A stretch of 64,000 bases of DNA, taken from Adineta ricciae (lineage: Eukaryota; Rotifera; Eurotatoria; Adinetida; Adinetidae). The stretch is taken from positions 558,001-622,000 of the forward strand of contig CAJNOJ010000008.1 in NCBI GenBank assembly GCA_905250025.1, read 5' to 3'. The notes below the pieces were generated by a model, which was not told the origin of the DNA, searched no databases, and saw only the letters and a list, made by a program, of their open reading frames with translations. Positions 12,568 through 25,417 of the stretch are shown here, in pieces. Position 1 is the first letter of the stretch. Each line of letters opens with the position of its first letter. The position numbers and the translations under genes were made by a program.

Positions 12568-13391
12568 ATGTACAGTAGAATTCTCTGGCTCTACGCTTTC
12601 TCGGCGCTACTGGTACGCGGAGAACGAGAGTTATTTGATAAAAAATGCAAGTAAGAAATAATTGAAGTCACATTTTTCAAATGTATGCACGAAGTATTCC
12701 ATTCTCATAAAATGTAGCGTAAAATAGAATTCATTATTACATATATCGAAGTGTAATTCCTCTATTTTCAACTGAATTTAACACTCACAATGCTCTATTC
12801 GAGTGCATTTTCTTCTTAGACGTACTTGTAATACAAAATATGGTACGATGAAATGTTGGCAATCGACCATCGATGGCTTTGCATACGGTTTATCAACAAC
12901 TATGGTTGATTATTGTCAAGTCACTCTACTGCTGAGTCAAACAAAAGATGAAAAACAAGTAGATTCTCCCGTATTCTTATTTTCATAGAAAAATTTCTCT
13001 TTATCTCGAAGAAACTTTCCTGGTATAATACCAGTCGTGATATCTTAATAGAACAGATCAATGGCTATAATCTCGACAAAAGGGATCGTCAATTATCAAA
13101 ACATGATGTAGAACAAATTGCGACAACATTGCTCAATAAAGTATGAGATACACTTGCCGCATTCCCTCTTCTATTTGCGTGTTATTTCAGTGTTTCAATT
13201 CACCGCTGACAATATCTTCTCCTCAACCAGCGTGTCCATCATGTTCGAAAGATGAAAAAAGATCAATCAAACAATGGAATCTCATCTCTTTAATATCTTT
13301 CACAATTTCTCTATTTCTCATACTTGCTATCATTGTTATGTACATTTTTCAAACGAAATCTACTCATCGATCGTATCAATCAATCGGCTAA
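12568..13391 (+). CDS. Orphan single-pass membrane protein B (tandem copy of A)
   Basis: Exons 12568-12650 (signal peptide MYSRILWLYAFSALL), 12820-12887, 12989-13140 and 13191-13391 give a 167-residue protein. Shared with A are the RTC...KCW motif early in the ectodomain, a juxtamembrane Cys cluster (ACPSC), one transmembrane helix and a short tail. The second exon is open further, to a natural-looking donor at 12958, but using that donor breaks the frame; only the donor at 12888 (G|GTTTAT) keeps phase. Either that donor is real and 24 residues were lost relative to A, or the gene carries an indel and is decaying. Confidence 0.55.
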
Positions 13392-13439
13392 CCGAATCTC
13401 TCTAGGTGTCTTTCCTTTTTTTTCTAGATCGACTAGAAA

Positions 13440-16400
13440 ATGAACTTTTCGTCTCAACAAGCACTGCACTTCTACGAAACCATCAAAGGTATGTGTGAAA
13501 TTTTTGGCAAATAGTTTTTTATTTGTATCTTTGATCAAAAAAAGATATAGACAGCGCAAACACATAAGGAAAACAGGCGGGAGCGAGAGAGAGAGAGAGA
13601 GAGAAAGTAAGGAAGAATTCTATACATATATATTTTCTATTCACATTCGAAATTCGGTACTACAGCATCCTCTTTTATAGTTGTCTCATTACTGTTATTT
13701 GAACAAGTATTGCTGCTACTAAAGAAAAACGATTCATCGGTGATTAGAGATGGATTCATTGATATGGGTGACGTATCCCGATCACCACTAAACCATACAT
13801 GTCCGAGAATATCTTGTGCAAGTAGACGTTCATCAGGTTTGACTCGAATTAGAGAACGGAGCAATGAACGTGCTTTGACTGAGATAGTACGAGGAATGTC
13901 AGGACGACACCGACCAATTTTGATAAATAAACCGACCAGCGTTCGATCGCAGAATGGATATCGACCAAAAAGCATTGTGTACAAAATGATACCTAAATAG
14001 AATAGAAATCTTAGTCATTGAAATATTCTACAATTTCATTTCTTTCTTCCTTCTGATCAATGACCATGAAACTTCTCGTCAGGGTCTTTTTAGCAATTAA
14101 TTTAGTTCAATAAAGAAATTCGAACGTTATTGAGTACTCATCATATCGTTCGATTTTCACAGAGAACTAATATAGAGTAATTTTCATTTCACGGTCTAAT
14201 ATATTCAGATCGATAGGAATTCACATCGTTTTTCTTGTCTGTTAATTGAAAAAGCAAATATCGACATTTACCTAAGCTCCACGAATCAGCTAATTTGCCG
14301 GAATACATTTGTCTATTTAGAACAATCTCAGGACATGCATACACCGGACAGGAAAATCGTGACGAGACGAAATCATCAGTTGATGCTGGACTTGCAAGCA
14401 TAATTGCTTCATCAAGTCCAGTTAGCAATAAGTGTGAATGCGTACTATTGTTAAAGATGATCTTTCGTAATTTCAAGTCACGAATGATCAAACCAACACG
14501 ATGACACAATTGTATCGCTCGTACGATTTGAGTGAATAAATTTCTCGATTCATTTTCGTTCAGTCGATGTTTTTCAGTAATATAAGTATGTAAATTGCTT
14601 GAATAAGTAGGATATAGGACAATAGCTGTTCTTTCTAGTGATAAAATCTCACGAAAAAAATGTAGATTCGATCGCGAAGCTAATTGTTCCATCGACATCG
14701 TATTGATCAGACGTTTGTTGACGCTGGATGCTAGGAGAATCGATGTTAGACGTTGGTAAGGCTCGAGACGTTGACGAACAAGTTCTAGAGGGTATTCTTT
14801 ATAGAGAAGTGCTTCACCGCTTGGCACATGTCGTGCACATTTGAAGTCATCAAATTTCGTTTCGCTCAATTCATAATCACCGATAAGACGAGCAGACGGC
14901 AGTGAAGGTTTATTGGAGACTGGCGATAAATTCGCTGACGACGTCGAGGATAATGCTGCAAATGGATTAACAAGTACCACAGTATCAGGTGTAAGAGGAC
15001 CAGATGAATCGACTGTTGACGGAAGTGGAGTAGATGGTGTGGAAGTCGATGAAGTTTGTGTTAATAATCGGAGATCATGTGGCTTAATAGCGGATTGATG
15101 ACGTGACGATGTTTGAGAAGACATGGTTTTTTTATGGAGATAATATGAATATATATTTATTAATTTAAAGTGCTGCAACAATATCTGACGTTAATATCAA
15201 TGTAATTTCAAAAGCAATATTACTAGAACGAAGAAATAACTTAGTTAGAATATTGAATCGATCTGCTAAGTTCACAAGTGACGTATACATATATATATAT
15301 ACACACACACATATATATATGTAGAGAATAGAAGAGAAAGAGCGCGGGAGAAGAGAAGGTATTGTTGCGAAATCAAACTATCATTGCGCAAGTCATAACT
15401 AAACCCGGCGCATGGTTGCTCAATCGCTTGCTAGAATTATAGAAGATGACTTACGCAATTTTTCTTTAACTTGGATGATGATGATGAAGAGAAAATCTTT
15501 TCGTTAACAACAAGTGGAACGAGCTTTTCTATGTTAACAAGGACATTTGAAATTACAACTCAAACTATCTATTCTAGCGATATTTAAAAGAAGAACAATG
15601 AGACGAAAAAAGAAATGTAAGAAAGAAGTTACTCACATATTCATCGAAGAATATGAGCACATCGATGTCTTACTTATTTCTTGGTCGACATACATGTGTA
15701 CATATGGATGTATGGTCGTGACCTTCCGTTCATATGCAAAAGGCGACGACGAGGACGTTCGTCCCTCTTTCCCTTCTTTTCTCTTCTTTTCCCTTCCCAC
15801 CCTTCTTCGTTTTTTTTTCTCTTTCTCTATGTTTGATTGGCATCAAACATTTGTATTGGCGATCGAAGTAAAGAGAACCTACTTCGTCTGTGTATATCAC
15901 ACTCTATCTAGACTAGACACACTCATGTTAATGAGCGAAGGAGAAAGAGAAGGACGAGGGCAAGAGGGCATAGACAGACATGCATAAAGAGAACACAAGA
16001 TAATCATCGTACCCATTGTCAATAATGTATGTATTTACAAAGTGTCCAGTACCAGTAGCCGATTGTCCGAAATCTTCCGCGAGTTCCCACGAGCTAACGA
16101 AACCTTTAACCATGTTTACATGTAATGTAGTGCATATATACGTAAGCAAGGTAGTTAACGTCACTGTTACTTGCGAAAGTTCGATGATTCGTCCGCGATT
16201 AAGAAATGTTTATTTCAATGCTTTTGCAATTTTTTTGCAACGTGCAACTGACGCGTGTGTGAAGAAAAGAAAGAATAGATGAATTTATATACGGTAGTGG
16301 CGCCGTTCGATACTGAAGAAAGAAAAAAAAAAGCCCTACTACCACCAACATTAACTCGACACGTAATACTAACATCATCTTTCTTTTTCAACCTTTCTAT

Positions 16401-19400
16401 CCCTTCTTTTCTTGCGTTCTCTCACTTTCTTTCTATATTCTCGAATCTTGACGATTGCAACAATGATGACGACACGCATCGTCATCATGATATCCGTTTA
16501 TCGGGTGCGAAACAGTAACAACAACAACAAAAACAAAAAACAAACGAAAAAAAAATTAAAAATCTAGACAGAGAGGAACAGATAGAAGTACTCAAAAGTA
16601 GAGAATGAAAAAACAACGATTTCAAGGCATTACCTCTCCTGCCATGATTCATAGTCGAAGGTCGTTCTTTCTTCTGTAAATTGATGTACATGTATACACT
16701 TAACGGACATTTCGTACGGGTATCCTCAAAGTTTATAAACAGTAATTTCATCATACTTATTTTTCTATTATTGTTTTTGCTTCGTTTTCTTATCTAGGCT
16801 GGGATGTACGTCATCTAGAACATGGTGTCATTTACTGGGATATTGTGGTGGTTACTACATTGGACATTGTCCAGAAAGACGCTTATGATGCTCTAATACA
16901 ACAACGTTCAGCGATTAATCGTATACCACTTGGTGTCGACTATCTCGTCATTACTGATCCTGGCAAGATTGGTAAGAGATATTATGTCATCTTGATTGTG
17001 ATTGTGCTCCTTCAAAGAAAAAAAAAAGAAGAAGACACTCACACATGAGCATGCATTAAGTAACTCGGCATAGTGCGATGATATAATAAAGACATATACA
17101 CACATGCGCTTCGATCATTTTCAATGGATTTGAAAGAAACAAATTCATCTTGTTCCCAATGCGTCATCTCGTTCTCTTCTTCTCCTTGTTCTCCTTGTTC
17201 TCCTTCTTCTTCGTTTTTTACATAATCAGAAGAAGAAGGGAAATGTTGTAACAACACATCGAGTGACTATGGTAGGGCGATTATTAGCATTTGACTAGTG
17301 ATAGCTTAAAACAGACATAACACATTTTATGTAACTATTCTCAACTAACATCTTCTTTTACAATAGACATCAGATTTGAAAGTAACTCACATAAGCGATC
17401 CATCGATATTGATTACGCAATTTAGAAGGAATCATAATCATGTTACGAAAGAGAACAAATGTAGAGGGAGAGAAAAAAAGTCAAACACTTGCTACAACTA
17501 AATGGACGCGGCGACATGGTTTACGTAATAGAGGTTATGTAAAAAAATGAGAGAAGAAAAAGAGAAGTGACGTTGTCATCAAGGACAAGGTCAGCGATAG
17601 AAGATAATATTTCTTCTTCTACTCTCTTTAGGTAATGGTGGAAGTACAATGCATGCTATGTATGTACTTGAACAACAATACGGTTGGGAAGTTCTGCGAA
17701 AAAAACGCATTCTATTGATTCATGCAGGTGGCTATTCTCAAAGAACACCGACAACAAGTTGTCTAGGAAAGATTGCGACCAGTATTCCAAAAGGTACAAA
17801 GAAAAATCGACTGAATGAATGTTAACAAGAAAAAGAAAATCGAGCTATATGCATGATTTACCGTTGTCGAAATACGATTCAAAGAAAGGCTAAGCAGTAT
17901 GAATAGTAATGAAGTAAAACACGTGCTACGATTACATCAGGTTAGAGGGTAGATGCGATGTTTAATGATAAATGATTGAGGCCAAAACATTCGGTTAAAA
18001 TCTCCTTTCGTTGTATAGGTTGGCCGACATATGATTTGTTCGATATTAAATTAGCTCTCTACTCATTATTTCCGGCTCGTATGCCACATGGAGGTGTATT
18101 TCTCTGTTCGTCAGATACAATTGAATTATTTGATGAGCCACCAGCAAATCTCGATTGGACCCTAGCAGAAGATTTTGTTGCCTTTGCGCATCCATCATCA
18201 CTTTCTGTTGGTACACAACACGGTGTTTATGTTCTCGATCCCACCGACATGCAGAAATGTGTTTGTGTATTGCAAAAGCCAACAACTGAACAAATGAGAC
18301 ACCATACAGCTATATGGTGTCACGGCGAAAATGAATATGTCTATACTGATAGTTTATATTATTTTAATATAAAAGTCGCTCAACATTTAGCTGAAATCTA
18401 TCGTGAAGAACATGGCATGACGTGTGAAATTGACTGTTACGGGGATTTTATGAGCGCATTAGGTATTTGTCCATTACCACGGCCTGCGGAAAATAAAAAT
18501 GAAGTTAATCAACAATCTTCACGCATAAAACAGAAGATTTATGATACATTACTTGGATGTCATTTACAAGTCGTTATTCTACATAAATCTTCATTTAATC
18601 ATACGGGTACTAACGATGAATACCTGGATATTTGCTGTGGAAACGGTAAAACAGGTCATGAGATATTTGATGCGTTGAAACTTGAGAAACATGTTGGCTG
18701 TAAAGTATTCGATGAAGGTAGACATGATGCAGTCGATTTCTGGCACGGGTGAGAGAATTCAAACATAAATTGTATTGAACTTGTTCTTTTTTTTTCTTAT
18801 ACTTCTATTTAGCATTCTTCCAGCATTACCTCACGGTGATACATTACATCATCAACCATCTGCTCCTGATGTTCATGGTTGTGTTATACATAGTTTTATT
18901 CATCCGCAATGTCGCTCATCGCAACGTTCACTACTAGAATATTGTTGTATTGGCATTCCAATTGAAATCGCTGAAAATACCATTTTGAGTAATATAACAC
19001 TTTTGACCTATTCAGGTCCGACAAAAGATATTCTCCAACTTCCATCAAATCTAATTATGCAAACGATTTCATTAAATGATGATCAATATGCAACATTTGC
19101 CTTTGGCTTTCACGATAATATGAAAGCAACGTACAAAAATGATGATAAATCTCTCAGCTATTTCGGCCAACCATTAAGTGCAATCGCGGAGAAGCTTCAT
19201 TGTGATACTGCACATCTATTCGATGATGAAAACGATCAATCGTTATGGACGTTGAAAATCTTTCCCGTAACAACAAATCCGAATGATTCATTCGAGAAAA
19301 CATTAAAACTACTTCTATCGAACGATCCAATCGTTACCAAACATCATTATGTTTCTATCAAAGAAATTCTCAAACGACGTGACATAGCAGCCATAATTGG

Positions 19401-19431
19401 TTATCGATCAAATTTAATTAATTGTACATAG
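13440..19431 (+). CDS. FPGT: Fucose-1-phosphate guanylyltransferase
   Basis: Five exons, 13440-13488, 16798-16971, 17632-17793, 18019-18748 and 18813-19431, give 577 residues, close to the usual length. The family makes GDP-L-fucose from GTP and fucose-1-phosphate in the cytosolic salvage pathway, supplying fucosyltransferases. Matching blocks are DPGKIGNGGST (nucleotide-binding loop), LLIHAGGYSQRTP, FAHPSSLSVGTQHGVYVLDP, YVYTDSLYYF and CEIDCYGDFMSALG, followed by the C-terminal beta-helix-like part. The N-terminus is short (MNFSSQQALHFYETIK) and sits alone in exon 1. Intron 1 is 3.3 kb, far longer than others here, because it houses a complete Tribbles gene on the opposite strand. Confidence 0.92.
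13585..13604. repeat. (GA)n microsatellite
   Basis: Uninterrupted GA run in FPGT intron 1, just beyond the 3' end of the nested Tribbles gene. Confidence 0.9.
13637..15124 (-). CDS. TRIB: Tribbles pseudokinase, nested in FPGT intron 1
   Basis: Two exons, 14272-15124 and 13637-13992, join in phase 1. After a Ser/Thr/Pro-rich N-terminus (about 95 residues) comes a kinase-like domain with the Tribbles signature: IIRDLKLRKIIF in place of the usual catalytic loop, the metal-binding DFG replaced by GLDEA, then FSCPVYACPEIVL and DSWSLGIILYTMLFGRYPF. The C-terminal tail has GHVWF where vertebrate proteins have the MEK-binding HPWF, and ends with EDAVVPNFECE, which resembles the COP1-binding motif D-Q-x-V-P. 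Tribbles proteins are scaffolds that bring substrates to the COP1 ubiquitin ligase. An in-frame upstream start at 15181 has no ATG-context advantage; MSSQTS at 15124 is preferred. Confidence 0.9.
15289..15320. repeat. Mixed AT/AC dinucleotide repeat
   Basis: Runs of AT, then AC, then AT, about 165 bases upstream of the Tribbles start codon, in the likely promoter region of that gene. Confidence 0.85.
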
Positions 19432-19555
19432 AAATCTTCTCAACTAATCTCGTCTCCGTCCATCTATGGAAAAAAAAATGAAATGACGATGCTTTTCTTT
19501 TCTTGCTTCTTGTATGGGAATGCTTTTTCTTCTGTGTTCATTAGATGATCTGCTC

Positions 19556-19561
19556 AATAAA
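19556..19561 (+). terminator. Polyadenylation signal AATAAA, FPGT
   Basis: Canonical AATAAA 125 bases after the FPGT stop codon, in the 420-base convergent spacer between FPGT and the eRF1 gene. Nothing else was recognised in that spacer. Confidence 0.5.
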
Positions 19562-19853
19562 TATCATTCATAACTGAAATTTTCGATTGAAAACGACTAC
19601 GCGGGAAAAGAAAACAAAAAGACATCGTATGAAGTCTTTTTTAACATAACATCATTTTTTATTTTTTTTGACTCTTGCTCTCCGTCTTAATTTTTCTTCT
19701 TGTCACATTTGGTATCCCTTTTTTTCGATTGTATAGAGGGGGAACGAAAGAAACATCAAATGTGCAAGAGTTCTGATAAATAAAAAAAAAGAAAAACGAA
19801 CATTAACAAGAGAAGAGTGTTGAATTATTTCGAACGATAATGTTTAATCATAA

Positions 19854-21508
<1,655 letters not shown>

Positions 21509-22065
21509 ACAGTCGATGTTATCAACACCGGGATCTGAAAAATGAACATTGAAAAAACAATAGGAAAAGTGAATAAAGCCGAGAAATCGAGAAAAATGGC
21601 GAAAAGAATTGCAACATGGACATGTTGATTATTTCAGCAACTACACATCTATTGTCGTAATGTGTGAATAGGGTTCGAGAAGAAAAGAGTGCGACAAGGC
21701 TTGTGGCGCAAGATTATCAATCGATGATTATGACACCAGTGTAAAGTAGTTGAAAAAGAATTTTTGAAGTTTTTGTTGATGAAATAAAATTTCCGATGAA
21801 TTTATTTAATTATTGTCCTTCGATGTGAAATAGATATTTTTTAACAGAAATTTAGAAAGAAAAATACCCAAGTTTTCAACAGATGGAGCTATATGCTGGT
21901 GAATCGAGTGCATAATTTCACGATTTTGAGAATGTCATAACTAGTATTTCTACACGCGAATGAAATAAATCATGAAACTGAAATAGTTGCTAGTTTGCAA
22001 TCGATCGCTTATCATTTTATTTCAAACGAAAGCAAAACAAGTTCAAACAAAAACTAACTGCTGTT
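21509..22065. other. Spacer upstream of eRF1
   Basis: Contains a likely 5' leader exon start of eRF1 (acceptor TTTTTCAG ending at 21534, minus strand). No other feature was recognised. Confidence 0.5.
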
Positions 22066-22425
22066 CTAGTTTGTTTCTGTCCATCCAACAAATGTTCCAT
22101 CATCTGCTCGTTGAAATCGTCGTATTTCAACAACAGCATCTCGATCCATGGCACCATAGATATGTGGGAAAAGTGAATCAAATTCTGATGCTTTTTCCCA
22201 TTTAACTTCCGATGCTGGATTCTTCAATTTCGTCGTATCGAGAACGAGTAAAACATAGTCACCGGGAACATTTCGATAGAATCGATTAGCTACCTTGAGC
22301 ATTAGTTCGTCACCTGATGTGCAATGGATAAAACCATCCTTTTCATAATCTGGTGGCAAATACGGTTTTTCTGCTGGCCACGAGTACCATCGTGAAGAAG
22401 GCGCAAGATGATAGATAAGAGTCAT
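22066..22425 (-). CDS. DUF952-family protein
   Basis: Single exon, 119 residues, starting MTLIYHLAPSSRW. The conserved features of the DUF952 fold (related to the ADP-ribosyltransferase-like superfamily) are visible: an N-terminal IYHLAP, KDGFIHCTSGDELMLKVANR with the FIHC motif, DYVLLVLDTTKL, and FPHIYGAMDRDAVVEIRRF near the C-terminus. The function of the family is not established. DUF952 genes are common in bacteria, fungi and plants and patchy in animals, so an acquired origin is possible. The gene is intronless, unlike its neighbours; it lies head-to-tail behind eRF1. Confidence 0.85.
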   Translation of the reverse strand: MTLIYHLAPSSRWYSWPAEKPYLPPDYEKDGFIHCTSGDELMLKVANRFYRNVPGDYVLLVLDTTKLKNPASEVKWEKASEFDSLFPHIYGAMDRDAVVEIRRFQRADDGTFVGWTETN

Positions 22426-24917
22426 TTTAACACACGTATACACCGCGGTGTTGCTTATTTCGATATGCTAGTAGTATCGTATTGAAGAGAAAGTGAAAAA
22501 ACAATACAAGAAAAGAAAGAGAAAAGGAAAAACATGGATTAAGACTTTACGTATTAAAACGTGTCGCCACTGTTCGCTGTTTTCATTTCTCAAATGAACA
22601 ATTAAGTAAAAGTGTTGCTCTGACAGACTATTGAGATCAATCATCTGCTTGCATTTGCATTCCTCATAACAACATAACATCATAACGAAGAAAATCGTTT
22701 ATACTTCTCTAGACAACTCTTCAAAATGATCGTGACAATTCATAAACTTAAATTATTTTCGTTCGTTCTTTTACTACTGACAAAGTAGTTTGTGTAAAGC
22801 CTAAATATAACTGACGCCTTGTTCAAAGACAGAGATTCATTCAGATCTCACATGCGTTGCAATGAAGATATTTTGTAGTTCATGAACCAAACAAAACCAA
22901 CGATGAACCGACTCTGAGGAGCAGTCTTGATAAACATTTTGAATCACTGTTCGATAGTCTAGTCATCCAAATAGTGTTCATGCGTAGAATCATGTATTTA
23001 TTTATATTAGTTCTCGCTCTTTTTACTATTCTCAGCGAACTGAAATGATAACAGCTTCGATTCCTTTCATTCGTTTTCGCGAAGTGTAGGAACATGAGAT
23101 GAAAGACTCATGTGACCAAAAAGTTGTCTCACGCCGAGATCTGTTGAAATTATTGATATTTTTGACTACACACAAAAGAAAGAGCGGAAGGCTTAGAATT
23201 CAACGGTCCATACCATATCCTAGCTATGCCGATATATCTTGACATTACATATAATCTTGACGTAGCTTTTCGAATGAAATGAGTGAACTAGAAAAGGAAA
23301 GCCGTTTTCCCCTCTTGTATATCCGTGCAGTTGCATCATTACATATGAGTTGTAACGACAGTTAGTTTCATTTAAACATAGATCGTGTACACTGAAATCC
23401 TCTCGACGTGCGTTGGATTGTGTTTTCCTCGCTCTTGCACATATGATTAGGTATACTGATTGCACAGGATCGACCGTTCAGAATAATTGTATTACTAATA
23501 GCCTAATTTATACTCACCTATAAATTCGGATTATGAATAACGATCTTCTCGACGTTCAGTTCGCCATCAAACTAACTTCTCACTAAATATAATAATAAAT
23601 ACAAGTTTCACCTTCCTATTCTCTCATGATTCCTATGGATTTGATAGTGACATGACTATTTTGATAATAAGGAAAATGTTGCTTTCGTAGATCAATATCG
23701 CTATTGATTCACGTGTGTTCGTCATCGCAACACACCTTTTATCTATAGGCGATTATTACCGTTTAGCAGCTGAATTAGTAAAGCACATTGAGACAAGTTC
23801 GCAACTTTTGCTTTATTGTTGTTACATATTGTACTTTTCTCAAGGGAAGCTAAAAGAAGTACGTGTTCAAAAAGTTTCAGGTGACGATTATAAGTTATTT
23901 TGCACTGAAACATACTGCAGAGCTAAGGGAAAATGAAAAACTCAGTAGACTGTTTGGAGAGAAGACATGATTTGTATCAGAATGCCGCTGAAAACTTCAC
24001 GAAATAATTGCATTCCACAAGATTCAATTATCTGAGAGTATAATTAAATCCTTCTTATATTTTGACCGATCGAAACTTATTTATTTCACATACAATTCCC
24101 AAGACAGCCGATGGTAAAGATGCAGTTTCCATCTTGAGTATTACTAAGAGCAGAAAGTTTGTAATTCAGCCAGTTGACGGAAAACAGGAACATACTTGTT
24201 CAGGGTGTTATACCTCTTGACGAAGATCGTATACAATCACTACTAATCTATTTATCGATGTTACAATGCATTTGTCTTCCGATATTTCAATCAAACACTG
24301 ATCATCGTTAATGTGTAGCAAACAAAAACAGGATGTTTATTTTCCTGAAAACATCAATACTTCATTTTTTTTAAAAGCAACACATCCTTATTATTGTAAA
24401 ACACTACTAATGTAAGGATTTGTTTGATTTTTTATTTTTAAACATCCGAGAATTTCTTTTACAGTTAATGAAAATGTATCAACGAAGCGAGGAAAGCAGG
24501 CATCGTCAAAAGCAATCATGTCAGTGTATGTTCTTTCATAATTGAACAACGTGGATATATTAACATATATTTTATTTATAAAAACGTCATTTCGTATAAG
24601 TACCGATCAAGCAATTTTCTCTCTTCGACATTTATAGAATATTGATGTCCTTGTCTAAGAAAACTGCAAGTAATCAAATACAATTATTTCATATCGGAAA
24701 GAGCAAAAAAAAGATAAAAACGCTCAAGTTGCCGTTAGCACTGATGATCAAGCATAGTCGATTATTGAGAAAAAAAGAATGATGACAATAATATACAATC
24801 TTATTGTTCTTATTAACTGTTAGGCATACTTGACTATCTCTCTCATCGGTTTATGAAACTCAAAACTGACATCTTCAAAATGTTTTCATTCGCGATGACG
24901 AATGGTTCTCGTTTATA
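22426..24917. other. Spacer with no recognised gene
   Basis: About 2.5 kb of AT-rich sequence. One open stretch after an acceptor-like TATAG (23750-23936) is coding-like in composition but matches nothing known to me and has no partner exons. Confidence 0.55.
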
Positions 24918-25325
24918 ATGGCTGGATTGAATCAAACCCATACTGATCAAACTCATCGCATTTTCATCACATCACCTAAACCATCCAGTGATCGTACCGG
25001 TCTCTATATTCTTTCGCTCCTGCTTAGTCTTACTCTTATCTTAGTATTCTATCTAGTTTATAATTTTATATCCTATCGACGGTACACTCGTTGTCAAAAG
25101 AGAAAACTAGATTTAGAAAAACAATTCAATGATCATCTATTAATTGTTCTCAATGAATCTACAAGTCCATTATCAATCAAACATGCACGTTCAAATGAAG
25201 AATTAACACTTCCATCACGCCAAATGTCAACAACTTCGTTTATAGAATATCAGGATTCAACCGAAATGAAACGATCGATATCCAATCAATACAATATATC
25301 AAATCGATTAGTTTCCGATCTTTGA
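24918..25325 (+). CDS. Small single-pass membrane protein, unknown
   Basis: Single exon, 135 residues. The N-terminus has no signal peptide but carries NQT, a possible glycosylation site; one long hydrophobic helix at about residues 28-51 (LYILSLLLSLTLILVFYLVY) is followed by basic residues (YRRYTRCQKRK), so the C-terminal 80 residues, rich in Ser/Thr, should be cytoplasmic. No family was recognised. It converges on the KCNQ gene, with only 92 bases between the stop codons. Confidence 0.55.
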   Translation: MAGLNQTHTDQTHRIFITSPKPSSDRTGLYILSLLLSLTLILVFYLVYNFISYRRYTRCQKRKLDLEKQFNDHLLIVLNESTSPLSIKHARSNEELTLPSRQMSTTSFIEYQDSTEMKRSISNQYNISNRLVSDL

Positions 25326-25417
25326 AACAAACAAACACTCAGCATTGTTCTTTTTGTATCTTGTTTTCCTTTTTTCTTAACATATTAATTGACAAGTTGA
25401 AAAAAAAATAGACGTCT

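Noticed and set aside
15547..16754. Open frames on both strands between Tribbles and FPGT exon 2
   Set aside because: No domain, signal or phase-linked partner; composition is that of intron sequence with pyrimidine tracts.
23715..23936. Possible exon (GDYYRLAAELVKH...) after an acceptor-like TATAG
   Set aside because: Coding-like for 60 codons, but no start, no partner exon and no family recognised; its similarity to 14-3-3 (GDYYR) is too short to count.
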